From NCBI RefSeq assembly GCF_018873765.1, contig NC_057920.1:11607307-11671306 (forward strand): DNA of 64,000 bases, read 5' to 3'. Of this stretch, positions 46,978 through 59,057 are shown in pieces. The notes beneath the pieces are model-generated. The model did no database searches. It saw only the letters and a list, made by a program, of their open reading frames with translations, and was not told where the DNA came from. Within the stretch, counting starts at the first letter, position 1. Every line of letters begins with the position of its first letter. The stretch comes from Telopea speciosissima. Taxonomy: Eukaryota; Streptophyta; Magnoliopsida; Proteales; Proteaceae. The position numbers were made by a program, and so were the translations under genes.

Positions 46978-47152
46978 TAGGGAAGCAGTTTTCTGTACAG
47001 GAGTGCTGGCGTAGGCCAGCACTCCCATGAGTCTATCTCTCTCCTCCTTAAAATAAGGTGGCAAAGGTGTCTTTTCACATGGGGAGGAAAGAGATAGACT
47101 CATGGGAGTGCTGGCGTAGGCCACACTCCTGGAGAGAGATCTTTTTCCCTAA
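46978..47152. repeat. Foldback (type B), cleaner copy of 11228-11405
   Basis: The left arm (TTTTCTGTACAGGAGTGCTG, GCACTCCCATGAGTCTATCT) is mirrored by the right arm (AGATAGACTCATGGGAGTGC, GCCACACTCCTGG). The centre GGTGGCAAAGGTGTCTTTTC matches the centre of the RPC4 intron copy. Confidence 0.8.
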
Positions 47153-47929
47153 AGATTATTACTTCATCCCAATTTTTAAAACCATTATTAGTAGAACTAC
47201 GTGGAAGTTTCTTGAAGATAGATTAATAGAACTTCAGGCTAATTGATGTGGACGTTGGAATCGTAGGAAATCTTGATGTGCGTTCTACGATTCTTCTACC
47301 AAACTTAAACAGTAAAGAGATTACAACAACCGCTTTCATTTTCTTTTGGTCGGTTGGTTCTATTGGGGTCTATATGGAAGAGATGTGACGTGACAGAATG
47401 AAAGAAAAATAAAATATTAATCCTTATAATTTATCTGCTAAACAATCTTTATCAGGTAATTTGGTATTAGATGTAGAATATGATCACGTATTAATGACAG
47501 ATCTTCAAAATATGAACAAACTGATAGATGACCTCACTTCCACCCTCTTTCATTGACATGTTTTACTATCTTATAGCTATGTTTGTTTAGTTGCAAAATT
47601 TTTGGAAAAAAGATTTTTACGATGCTGGAGTGGGAATTCTATCTGATGCTCTCTTACGTAATGAGCTGTGGGGTTCACATTGTCACACATTGAACGAATT
47701 AATTTCCTATCATCTCATCAGGGAAAATCTTTACCTAGACCTTTTATTTGAAATATTTTACATGGAAAATGATTTAAATGTTATTGTAAAGATTTTTATA
47801 ATGTTTGTTTGTCATTGATTTTTTTACATTGTAAAATCATTTAAAATAATTACATAAAATACTATGGCCAAATGTTTTGTGCACCATGCAAGGTCAGGCA
47901 CAAAACGTTGGATAGGGACAATAAGGGGT
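47153..47929. other. Intergenic, nothing recognised
   Basis: AT-rich, no coding pattern or repeat recognised. Confidence 0.5.
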
Positions 47930-48450
47930 CGAAATGATCAAAACCTCCTTCCTTTTATTTGACGAATGGTTCGATCTAGGGTTGCAATAGAGTCGGCCTT
48001 TATGGAACCCTAGCCTAAACCTAAGTCCCCTTAGTTGGACCCAGGCCCCTGCCCTCAGGGTTGGGCCGGGCTGACCCTGATTGACTCTGATCATGGGGAT
48101 GGGGAAAGAAATGCATGGGTTGGAATGGACCAGGGAGAACATTATAGATTTTACATAAAATAACACTATAATAAAATGTATTATATCATTTATTATCTTC
48201 ATATATAATATATTATACAAAAAATGTGGGTGGCATTCAAAGTTTATAATGTATATATTATATCAATGTATATTTTATAGTATAACTTAAATCCGGGTCA
48301 AGCCGGGCCAAGCTTAGCCTGAGGCCTCAACCCTAACCCGACTCGATCCTGACTCAGGGTCAGAAATTTCCAACCTTGACCCGCCCTCAGGGCCAAATAT
48401 CTCAGCCCAGGCCCTATTCGGGCTCAGGGCGGATTCAAGCCGACAGACAC
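47930..48450. repeat. Dispersed repeat S, copy 2 (partner of 5820-6230)
   Basis: Shares the AT-rich block and the GC-rich tail (GGCCTCAACCCTAACCCGAC, GACCCGCCCTCAGGGCCAAA, CTCAGCCCAGGCCCTATTC) with 5820-6230. It also has GGTTGCAATAGAGTCGG and CAGGGTTGGGCCGGGCTGAC at its left end, so it is the longer copy. Hairpin-prone and probably a hAT-like non-autonomous element. Confidence 0.6.
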
Positions 48451-48619
48451 ACACTGGGCACAAGTCGCACAACCGCACAACGCAAGCGTCCCTTCTTTAA
48501 CCTGAGTTTCAATTTACATGTAGAATTTGGTGGAATAAAATCTAAAAGCATATGTAATATTTTTTTCTATGAAAATATAAATGCTAGGCACACTGACGTT
48601 GTGCCCAGCTCGAGTCTAT

Positions 48620-48900
48620 CTCTTTTATTGGCCGTAGTTGCTAGCTCTAGAAAAGGGACCTTTATCCGTTGCTGTAACTGGAGCGCTGCTGTGCGCATTG
48701 TGCGGCACTGCAATGGCCATGTGTGCACTTACGCACAACAGTGCTGCAGCAGCCATGTGTGCACAGTGGGGCCCGCTGTGCATACATGGCCACTGCTACG
48801 CCGCACGATACGCACAGCAACGCTCCAGTTAGGCCCCACTGTGCACACATGGCCATTGTTGTGCCGCACGATGCGCACAGCAGCACTCCAGTTACAACAG
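48620..48900. repeat. GC-rich compound foldback (three-arm, type D)
   Basis: CTGGAGCGCTGCTGTGCGCA, then GTGCGGCACTGCAATGGCCA and TGTGTGCAC on the left, is mirrored twice on the right: about 48780-48832 (ATGGCCACTGCTACGCCGCA, CGATACGCACAGC, GCTCCAGTT) and 48840-48892 (CACACATGGCCATTGTTGTG, CCGCACGATGCGCACAGCAG). One left arm and two right arms give alternative hairpins. The open frames across it on both strands are by-products of the repeat. Confidence 0.7.
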
Positions 48901-49247
48901 CAGATAAAAATTCCAAGAAAAGCCAGCAAAATGTTCACAAATTTTTTAAAAAATTACTTAAAAAAATCTCATTATGTTTTTTAAATTAAAATAAAATTTT
49001 ATTTCCCAACTATATGTCAAACAAATGGAGCCGTAAGAGATAAGTAATGGTACCTCTTAGGTGCCGACATGTAGAAAATGGTGGCATGACCGTAATTTTA
49101 TATGGACGGAGTGGGATAATTTTTGGATTTCAAAATTCTTCTAAGGTATGCAACTTCCTGAAACTTAGAGGCTGAGAGTGAAGGACTAACCCGGCTTTGA
49201 AGTAGCCCATGCTTTGGCTCCTCGTTACAGACAAAACCATAAAATGC

Positions 49248-49286
<39 letters not shown>

Positions 49287-49561
49287 GACTAATTTGTTTC
49301 TAATAATAAAAGAAAACCCAATAACCCAATAATAAATATCTGCATGTCTTGATCAGGTGAGAAGACTCCACTAAATCTCTGTGTCTGACTAATTTTTTCT
49401 ACAATGATGATGAAAGGAAAACCCAATAATAAATATCTGCATGTCTTGATCAAGTGAGACTCTATCTCTTCTCCACTAAAGGAATAGAAGTAGCTAGGAG
49501 AAGGGTGAAAGAAGAAAAGAACCACTCGTTCTCAATCGAAGCAGAGGAACTCTGTAAAATA
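48901..49561. promoter_or_regulatory. 5' flank of the NAT gene with (CT)n
   Basis: A CT microsatellite of about 34 bp lies at 49249-49283. After it, AACCCAATAATAAATATCTG, then CATGTCTTGATCA, occurs twice (49317 and 49422), a direct repeat about 105 bp apart. A CT tract followed by the first exon is a common plant promoter or 5'UTR layout. Confidence 0.4.
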
Positions 49562-52500
49562 ATGGTAGAGACGAACGCTCCTCCTCGTCCAAAGCCGGTG
49601 GCACCACCTCCACTTGCAGTACCAGGAGGTTCTGTCTATAATCCAACAGAGCAGCTTCGCCAACTCAACTACTGTATCCATTCCAATCCTTCATGGCGTG
49701 AGTTTCTTTCTTTTTCTGGCTTAGTTTTTCTTCCCCTACCCCCCACATATATATAGATATATATATATATATATTTATTTTCGATTTGGGTTTTCTGGAT
49801 TCATCACGGCTTCGTCAAAGTGCTGTTATACCTTGGGATTTCATATGGAATTTTCTGAGTAGCAGGTATTTGATGGGTCTTTTTAGTTTTATGGTTTCCT
49901 ATGAGACTACAACTGGAACTTCTGCAACCTTGGTTTTAAGCTCTTTTGGTTTAGAAGTCTGTTACATCTTGGAAGTATTTCCTTAGGATTTGGTCTTCTA
50001 CTATGTGGTTTAATTTTGGATCCCAATTCTGTGTGTGTGTGTGTTGGTTGGGGGTTGGGGGTTGGGGGTAAGGGGTTGGGGGGGGGGTGTGGAGGGTATG
50101 TGTTTCTCTGCTTAACAGGATCAATCTCTACATTTTCTCTCTGTTTTTTTTTCAGTTTCTCTGCTTAACAGGATCAATCTCTACCTTTTCTCTGTTTTTT
50201 TCCATTGCCACTACTCCACCCCCCCCCCCCTCTCCCAACTGAAGCAGCTTTCATAGAACAACTACAGCTCAGCTTTATCCCAATTAAATGAGGTTGGCGA
50301 CATGGTTCCTTGCCCTCCAATCAGCTTTAGTCGAGGTCATACTTGATACAAGGCCTAAGTTATGCATGACTTTCCTCACTTTTCCTAAGGTCATTTTAGG
50401 TCCGCCTCTGTTTTTTTTAAGTTCATTCAATCAAATCACTTCTGTACTGGAGCATCCAAAGGCCTCCATTGAACATGGTCATGCCACCTCAAACAACTTT
50501 TTCATAGCTTATCATGTATCGGATCTACTCTCAAATCAACTCTAATATGGTCATTCCTTAATTTATCTTTCATAGTTTTGCCATTCATCCATCTCAACAT
50601 TCTCATTTCCGCCACACTAAGTTTATCTATATGATGCTTCTTAACTGCTCAACATTTCACACCATACATCTTAGCCGGCCGTATGATTGTCCATTTGTCT
50701 TATAAAATTTTTCTTTAAGTTTTGAAGGAATACATCGGTCACACAACACTCCGGATGGACCTCTCCACTTCGTCCATCCTATTTTAATTATCTATGAAAC
50801 ATCATCCTCTATATCACCTTCTTTATTTTTGATTGAGCCAGATACCTAAATAATCACTTTGGTATTTTCCATATTGTGTTTAATTGTTGTCCAGGACAAG
50901 GGATTGAATACAAAACTTTTGATCCTGTAACTTATTGTCATGGTGCATTAAACTTTTGCAGTGGTAACAGTTGCACTGGCTTTCCAACATTATATTGTGA
51001 TGCTAGGAACTACTGTCATGATTGCCTCCCTTATAGTTCCCCAAATGGGTGGGGACAATGTGAGTTATTCTTCATCTTACATCTCATTGAAACACAAACA
51101 GTTGGATAATTCTATAGATTTCTGTTCCAGACATTTGAAAGTTCATTTTTGGTGGACATGAAACAGAAAGATAAAGCCCGTGTAATTCAGACATTGCTCT
51201 TTATGGCGGCAATCAATACACTGCTTCAAACACTTCTTGGGACGCGGCTTCCTACAGTGATGAGGCCATCCTATGCATATGTGTTATCAGTTATGTCAAT
51301 TATCAATGATATGTCTGATAGCAATTTTGCGAATGAGCAGGAGGTATGCAGAACACTAGTAGGGAACTTGACGAAATTGAATGAATATGTTCTTAATAAT
51401 TTCACCCAAAGTTGGACTTTATTAAAGTTCACCATTGCCACATGGGTCCACCAGAGTGGATCCATATGAGAGAGGACCTCACACCCATCTTACTATTCAA
51501 ATTTCAGCCACAAACATGTAGGGGAAGTCTCTCAAAAGTTACTGCATGGTGATGCTAGACAGAACACTATGATAGGTGGTCTGACTTTTGACCACTTCCC
51601 TTGCTTGCTGTAACTTGGCCTGAGAGATGGGTATGGCTTCTTCCATCACATTAACGCTCTCAACATCTATCCATGTGTGCCACTTGGATAGTTTTAAAAT
51701 TGCTGACGATTACATTGTTCTAACAATTGTTTGTGAGAAGGTAACGCTTGTTCAAAGTTCCTTTACTAATTTATGAATGATAAACAGCTCTAAATTCAGT
51801 GCTATGGTAGCTTTCTGATGCATTTGATACTGCATTTTCTTGTAAGAAATGCCAGAGACAGTTCAATATTCATTATTCTCAGGGTGTTTGCAGAGATTTG
51901 TCCATACTTTAAGAGCTATTCAAGGGTCTCTGATTGTCTCTTCTTTTTTCAATATCATTATCGGGTATAGTAAGGCATGGGGGAAGTTTACAAGGTAATA
52001 GCAGTATTCTTTTCAGCTTCTAGATTTTCTAACAAGGTCAAGGCTTGAAGACTTGGCAAAAAATATGGTGGGGGCTCTTATGATGCTTATTAACACGTGC
52101 TCTTTGATCTCCTCTGCAGGTTCTTCAGTCCTGTTGTTATTGTTCCAGTGGTCTGTGTTGTGGGTCTTGGTCTGTTTGGGAGGGGCTTTCCCCGGGTATT
52201 GGCATCTCATTGAACCGTTATGCATGAGTAGTGGATCATAATAGACCTCAAGAAAACCATCTTATAATGTTCTTGTGGTATTTTCAGGTTGCTGACTGCA
52301 TTGAGATTGGTCTCCCCATGCTAATTATTCTGGTTATTGGCCAACAAGTAATGTATCTTAATTGAGCTGAGATTTGCCAATATTGTTCTTCTCTAGAAAG
52401 TTAAAAACAGAAGTCTCAAGTCTCAACCCTAATTGCTGTCCCTGCAGTATTTGAAGCATGTTCATGAATTCTCACATACCCTACTTGAGAAGTTTGGCTT

Positions 52501-55500
52501 GCTTTTCTGCATTGCAATTGTCTGGACTTTTGCTGCTATCCTTACTGTTGGTGGCGCTTACAATAATGCCCGTCAGCAGACTAAGATTAATTGCCGCACT
52601 GACCGTTCATACCTCATAGCATCAGCTCCTTGGTATAGTTCAAGTTACAATTTTGTCCATTTGTTTTTCCAAGTAATATTTTTTTGATTAAGACTAGTCA
52701 ATGAATTGACTTCTCTTGACACCTTCGTTTGCATTGCTTTGATTCTAGGATTAGAATTCCATATCCTTTTCAGTGGGGTGCACCTATCTTCCGGGCCAGT
52801 CATGTCTTCAGCATGATGGGTGCAGTACTTGTTTCAACAGCTGAGGTTTGTGGTTACATTTTTCAAATATTTTTTTTGGGGAAAGGGGGGGGGGGGGGGA
52901 TTAGTTATATACAGTATCTATTGTTTCCTGTCAACTTTATTCACCCAACAGTTCTTCAATGCAGTCAACTGGAACATATTTTGCAGCTGCACGTTTTGCA
53001 GGAGCTACACCACCTCCAGCACATGTGCTTACTCGAAGCATTGGTCTGCAGGTTTGTTTACATAGAAACTTGTCCACTAAATTGATTTTTCCTATTTGAA
53101 TCTTTTCCCCTTCATTTGTCAAAAATGTTACTGCAAATTTCATGAAATTATGTAAAACACGAGGACTATTTCACAAATAAATTTTATGTTGATTCTTGAA
53201 TCACATTGGTACACCTCTGATTTGTAATCCTTTTGGGGACCATTTCTCAATTTTCGGAAAATGGTGCTCCATCAAATCCTGGTTTCCTGTTTTCCTGGAT
53301 TAATGTGGTGGAAATGGACTAGCTTTATCTTACTTTATTTTGACCTTAAGCTTGTTCAATGGGGGGAAAGATGTTTTGTTGTTCTCTTGGAGAAGGCTTG
53401 AAAGCTTGTGTTTTTTAGAGAAAAGTTGCAAGTATCCAAGGAAAAGTGTGTACGTGTATGTGGAGAAAGTTTGTGCATGTACATGCGCAAGCTCATGTTT
53501 GAATGCTCTCCTGGGATTTTGTCACTTGGGTATTTGTAAACTCCAAGCCTTGAGATTATTGGAAATTTCCTTCTTCCTAATTTATCCGTTTCTTTGATTA
53601 GTGAAGCTTTCTCCTATTAAGGGATTTGTTTGGGCCTTACATCTTCCATTAGAACATCCAAGGAAGGGATTCATTGGTAGTCTCTATTCTCTCTAGGTTG
53701 ATCGGATCTTCATTGGATTGCAATTCTTGGGATCTATAGAGTATCGACAATGAGTTATGTTATCCTTGGTTTGAGCATTGCTGAGTTTGGTGACTGAGCT
53801 TACACTTTGATGTCCCCAATTCAAAGTGAAAGGTCCACTTGGTGTGTTTTAACTTTTAACCTTTTAGGGGTAATATTTAAGGTTTTTTTGGTTGTAGAGT
53901 CTTATTTGCAATTTGTACAATTTTTTTTGGGTGCATGTCTGTTTTCTTATAAAAGAGTCTTGGTCTTGTATATCATTTTTTAAGAAAATAATGAAGAGGT
54001 AGAAGGAATTAAGTTATATGTTTATGACTAAAGGAGAGAGGTGTCAGGTGTGCTTATTGTATGATAATATGCATATGCTGTCATGTCCATAGATGCTGTT
54101 TTGCAATACTAGTAATATGTAATATTTAAAACATTAAATTTTGAACATTGTAGTTCAAAATATTCATGATTGGTAACTGGAAAAGATAAGCTTAACCTTA
54201 TTGTAAAAGTTCTGACGAGTCTCCAGCACTTAAGAGGTGATTCCTTAAAATTTAGTGTGCTTTTTCTGCTTGTTCTTTAAGGAAGAGTTGGTGTTGTAGA
54301 AACAATTCTAAAAGATAAATATAATTCTTTTGAGTATCAATATAAAGTGAACAGTAATGGCACCTGCGTGAGGATGATATATATAAATTGAGAAATGTCA
54401 TAGTTATTTGTTTTCTTTTATTATGGCAAGCCATCACGAAGATCTCGATTTAAGCTCATCATTATGGGTGTTGGAGATCGAATGTACCCGGAATGTATTG
54501 GCTGAAGCATATATCATATATTTTATCTCTGCGCTTATTCTGATGATATGAGATATTACTTATTGGTTGCCTGTAAAAAAAAAAAATACTTAAATGTTGG
54601 AAGTTGGCAGCTTTCTAGACCAAGTCCAAGACTCACATATGGCAACGAGACACATGCTTACCCATAAAAGGGTGAAGATTGTTTTATGCATGGTGTTATT
54701 TTTGTGAGATGAAGCCTTATTTTTCATTTGAAGTAGATTTCTATGACTCAATGTTCCTCCTGGTATAGAACTAAACTAAAATGTGGATGGTAATTGCAGT
54801 TTGGACTCTAACAAGCATCATTTCCAGAGCAATCACCGGGTTTTCTTTTTTCTTTTATTATTTTTTAGGTCTTCTCTGTTTTTTTTTTTTTTTGGGGGGG
54901 GGGTGTTAAAGCAGTGTATTAGAGGGAGCTCTTTAAAACTTGCTGCACTTAAAAAAACTAAAATGAAGTATATAGATGAGCCTTCTAGCATTTCTTAAAC
55001 ATACAAAAGTAAAAGGAAAAACGTGCATGCGTTATTCTGCAAAGGAACAACTTTCACAAAAGTAATAACTGTAAATTGGACTATAACAGGTGTTCACTCT
55101 TTTTTGGGGGTTGGTCCTGTGGTATATTGTTATTTGTCATTTGCTTAGAAGACTTAACACACACTCACTGAACTTCCCTTACTAAATCTGTATTTCTGTC
55201 ACTGCAGGGTATTGGTACGCTGCTTGATGGGATGTTTGGTTCTATTGTTGGCACTACTGCGTCTGTGTAAGGCACCGATGAGCATATGTTCACTATTACT
55301 TCCTTTGTGTGAATAAACCTACCTATTCTCTCTCACACGTAGTTATTGGAACTCCTACCATTCTCCTGCTGATGCAATATGGACAAGTGATCTGCTGCAC
55401 TCCCATATTTTTTTATTCGAAGGAACAGAAAAGCATGTGTATAGGGGTCTGGGGACAGTGAGACGATTTACTTTATCAGTGCTGCATCTAGTTCCTATCT

Positions 55501-57230
55501 TTTTTGTCTTTTAACCCCATCTATGGACAAGACTGCTAACTTTACATTTTAGAGAGAGAGAGAGTGAGAAAGGGGTACAAGAAGCTTGTGAGGGAGCCTA
55601 CCATAGTTCCATTCCTTGTGTGAAGGACATTTTCCAAATTGCATATACCTTACCAGGGGGCTGTCACTTTGAGCAATAATAAAAAGCTCTGGTTGCCAGC
55701 ATGAAGTTGTAGTTTGAATCTGAATGCACCCTCTTTGTGCAAATATGCCAAAGCTTAGGACCTCATCCAACCCACCTTCCTGGGATGCTGCAAAAGTAGA
55801 TCTTGCTCCAGGTTATGGCCCTTAATATCATAGACCTCGATCGATAGATTCTTCTGTAGTTGAATGTTAACTAGTTGAATTATATAGTTAGTGTATGAAT
55901 ATTGTTTAGGAAGTCTGGTACAAAATGAGTTCAATTAGTAGTGAATAAAATATTGTTTAGGAAGTCTGTGATACAGAACAAGTTCACTTAATTTCCAAGC
56001 TGTTAAAACAACATCGGTAGGTATTTTTCTTTTTCGTTTTTTAAGCAGTAGACTTGCTATTGAAAAAGAATAAAATGCCACTACCATGTATGTTTGATAA
56101 CGTTTCTGTCTTCCAAGCATCAGTCTTGAATTCTCTCTGGGCTTCTGACTCTGTACTAATAAGACCAATTTCTGTTGCAGTGAAAATGTTGGCCTTCTTG
56201 GATTGACACATGTAGGCAGCCGAAGAGTAATCCAGATATCATCTATATTCATGATCTTCTTTTCGATATTTGGTTAGTTCCCCGACTCCAAAAAAAATTA
56301 AAATGTATACTCTACTTCAGCTTATCGATGTTTGTTCTTTCATTTTTCCTCAGGAAAGTTTGGGGCCTTCTTTGCATCAATTCCGTCGCCAATATTTGCT
56401 GCTACATACTGTGTTCTATTTGGACTTGTTGGTAAGTTTAAGAGTACAAAGGTTCTCTCATGATCAACCTCGTTTTCTTCTTGTTTCATTAATCAATGTA
56501 ATAGACATAGCTGTCACCATTATATTTTCTCATCCATGTTAGTGTCATTCTAATGGAACATTCTGTTGTTACCCTTGTAGCTGCTGTTGGAATCTCATTT
56601 ATTCAGTTCACCAACAATAACTCTATGAGGAATCTCTACGTCTTGGGTCTCTCTCTCTTCTTGGGAATATCCATTCCTCAATATTTTGACCAGTACACTG
56701 CTTCACATGGCCATGGACCAATCAAATCAGGTGGTGGATGGGTGAGTGATAGGGTTCTTGCTCATACTCATTGTTCAGTTACCCGAAGCTTCTGAAAATT
56801 TTTTCGCAAGAAGAGTTTCATCATGTTTCACAAAACTTGAACCAGTCCTTTTCTACTCAGAAAATACATTAAAATGGCATCACTCAGGAGTCAGGACTCC
56901 ATTGTTATTAAGGTATCTGAGGAGTGATCTCTTTGGTTGATACAGTTTTTAATTTTTGTGTGTTTTTTGCAGTTCAATGACATATTTAATTCAATCTTCT
57001 CGTCACCCCCAACTGTGGCAATGATTGTTGGGACGCTGCTTGATAATACACTCGATCCTAGGCATTCAGCTGGAGACAGAGGATTAGCTTGGTGGGTACC
57101 CTTCCAGAACAAGAAGGGAGATTCCAGAAATGAAGAGTTTTACAGTCTTCCTCTTAGAATGCATGGGTATATCCCCACCAGATTCGTCTGGGTACCTACG
57201 CATCCTTGTACATCTTGTTTCGATTACTAA
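49562..57230 (+). CDS. NAT: Nucleobase-ascorbate transporter (NAT), 554 aa, 14 exons
   Basis: NAT/NCS2 proteins are membrane transporters of purines, uracil or (in animals) ascorbate. Exons: 49562-49697, 50962-51059, 51167-51343, 51894-51994, 52120-52195, 52288-52347, 52448-52632, 52749-52845, 52965-53051, 55208-55266, 56181-56272, 56354-56431, 56581-56741, 56973-57230. All frames join (555 codons with stop). Landmarks: the FQHY motif of TM1, [56 protein letters not shown] and [13 protein letters not shown]. Several family-invariant spots differ: the signature reads [10 protein letters not shown], ending in His instead of Arg/Lys/Gly; the TM3 GGSYAF is RPSYAY; the TM8 FDAGH is FRASH. The C-terminal tail [15 protein letters not shown] is unusual. 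The gene is open throughout, so it may be a divergent functional paralogue. Confidence 0.9.
50262..50880 (-). mobile_element. RTE-clade LINE 3' tail in NAT intron 1
   Basis: On the minus strand it ends with CGCCAACCTCATTTAATTGG, then GATAAAGCTGAGCTG, the same tail as 22525-23395. Inner words shared with that copy include ATGGATGAATGGCAAAAC and the reverse of CATCCAAAGGCCT. The remnant is non-coding and dead. Confidence 0.65.
53052..55207 (+). other. NAT intron 9 (2.16 kb)
   Basis: The largest NAT intron. It holds a T15 run followed by a G10 run at 54879-54903. No gene or inserted coding element is recognised. Confidence 0.6.
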
Positions 57231-57814
57231 TTGTGTTTGTACTATTAGACAATATATGAAGTTAAATTTTCAGCTACAGGAAAAATCAAATTTCTGAGTT
57301 TTTCTTTTTGTTTTCACTATGAAGTGAGGTATATAACCAGGTTGAGCTTCTGCTTGATAGGTCCAGCATTGATGATTTCCTCCACCTGATGATCATCCAG
57401 GTTGAGGTTTATCATATCAGTAATAGAACTTCAAAATCCTTGTTTTGATAAGAAAAATATTTAAGTAATTTTTCAAAAATTTTCATTGTGGATCAAGAAG
57501 AACAGATAATTTTTGAGTGTTCCTGATGTATGTGAAGGTTACACAGCATTGAATGTTGAAGATAACATCATAGGGTTAGTAGAATTCACTGTACATAATA
57601 TCAAGCAACAACCCTCATAAGATTAAAAAACTCAAAAGTTTAAACAAACTACATCCGCTGATATGAATGATGGAATTAATCAAACAACTCCACCTCAAAG
57701 AAGATAACTCTGTTGTGTAATGAAGTCCCACAGTTTCTGATCCATTTATTGAACAATGGAACTGGCAAAGGAATTGGGATCTATTTGGAGCATTTTCTAA
57801 TGGAATTTAATGTT

Positions 57815-58408
57815 ACTAGCCTCCAATCCTTCATATCCCCTTTTCAAGCAGCTTTTATTCTTGGGAGACAAATTTCAGACAATATCATCCTTGCAGGCTT
57901 GCATATGAAATCTTTCACTCTTAATACCTATAGTAGTAGCTGCCGATCTGATAAATGATAAGAAATTGGACTGAAGGATCATCATGATGTGTTATTAGTT
58001 ATTTATCTTTCTTTGTTAAACTGGCATGAAACCAATCTACACCGGAACCATACCCTTATTTTATAGGGAAGGACGTAGCCTAGTTACTACAAAAGAAAAA
58101 GGGTAAACAAGAATTTATTGACCTGAAATTGGATATGGCTAAGGCCTAGGACAGGTTTGAATGGGGCCTTATCTGAGCCATCTTTGAGTATCTGGGTTTC
58201 AATAAGGATTGGTGCGATTTAATTGGTCACCTCATTTTATCTGTAACATACTCGAAAACTCTTTTGACTTCATTGATCTATCAAGAAGGATCAGACAGGG
58301 TTGCCCTCTTAGTCCATATATTTTTTACAACAGATATGGAGCTTCTCTCTAGACTACTGTTTGCTTACAAAGAACTCAATATGTTCAAAGGAATCAAAGT
58401 TGCTCAAC
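57815..58408 (+). mobile_element. L1-type LINE reverse transcriptase fragment
   Basis: Reads SPFQAAFILGRQISDNIILA, then (other frame) LDMAKA and RFEWGLI with FEYLGFNKDWCDLI, the palm region of plant L1 reverse transcriptases. Many stops and frame changes: dead. It lies only in unit 1 of the reticulon duplication. Confidence 0.7.
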
Positions 58409-58552
58409 ATGCACTAATGAGTCACGCTGCAATGATTGCCTTACCCTCATTTGGACAAGGCACCGGGCAGGGTAAGGCGGTTATTACGCCATGCCTCATT
58501 AGGGTGCTGTTCTGACCGCTACGGGCAGGCAGACCGTAGACAATCTGGATTG
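58409..58552. repeat. Truncated foldback (type A)
   Basis: AATGATTGCCTTACCCTCAT pairs with CAGGGTAAGGCGGTTATT, and ACTAATGAGTC with GCCTCATTAGGG. The right arm continues GACCGCTACGGGCAGGCAGA, then CCGTAGACAATCTGGAT, as at 4150-4188, but its left partner is missing. Confidence 0.65.
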
Positions 58553-59057
58553 CTCCCTAAAAGGTTTGAAAGCCTCTTCGATTTGTTGAGGGGCCGTGCT
58601 AATTGGTATTGCCTATTTGGGCGATCAAAGCCACGCAACTTCAGCTTCTTCAAGCTACATAAGGCTATCTCGACTAAAGACCGAACACCGATCAATTGAA
58701 ATAAAACAACACCATACTTGTCTATGCAAACCTGAATGATTATACGGTGGAACACGATGCAACCTATAAAATTGATGAGGCTCTAGATTAAGCCGATCCA
58801 AATGATTTTTGGTTCGAATAATTCGCAGTCTACATGTCAAGAAGACCCAACTCCGTCCCTTCAATGTCAAATTTGCGCCACGTAGCTTACAGAGCTTCCA
58901 CGTCTTCTGTTCTTTGGAAACAGAAAGGGCCGGCTGTAGTGCAGCAGCGCCGCTAACTCTTCAAGAAAAAAAGAAACCATCTTAGATTTTAGATCATTCA
59001 TTTCCCATTCTCTGCTTATACGGTTATACCATCGATCTCTCTCTTCCTCTCACAATC

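Noticed and set aside
48376-48984. 202-residue open frame, plus frames on the opposite strand
   Set aside because: Created by the GC-rich foldback repeats; low-complexity protein, open on both strands because of the repeat, no recognisable domain.
57713-58515. Possible gene between NAT and RTNLB
   Set aside because: The recognisable residues are L1 reverse transcriptase with many breaks, followed by a foldback.
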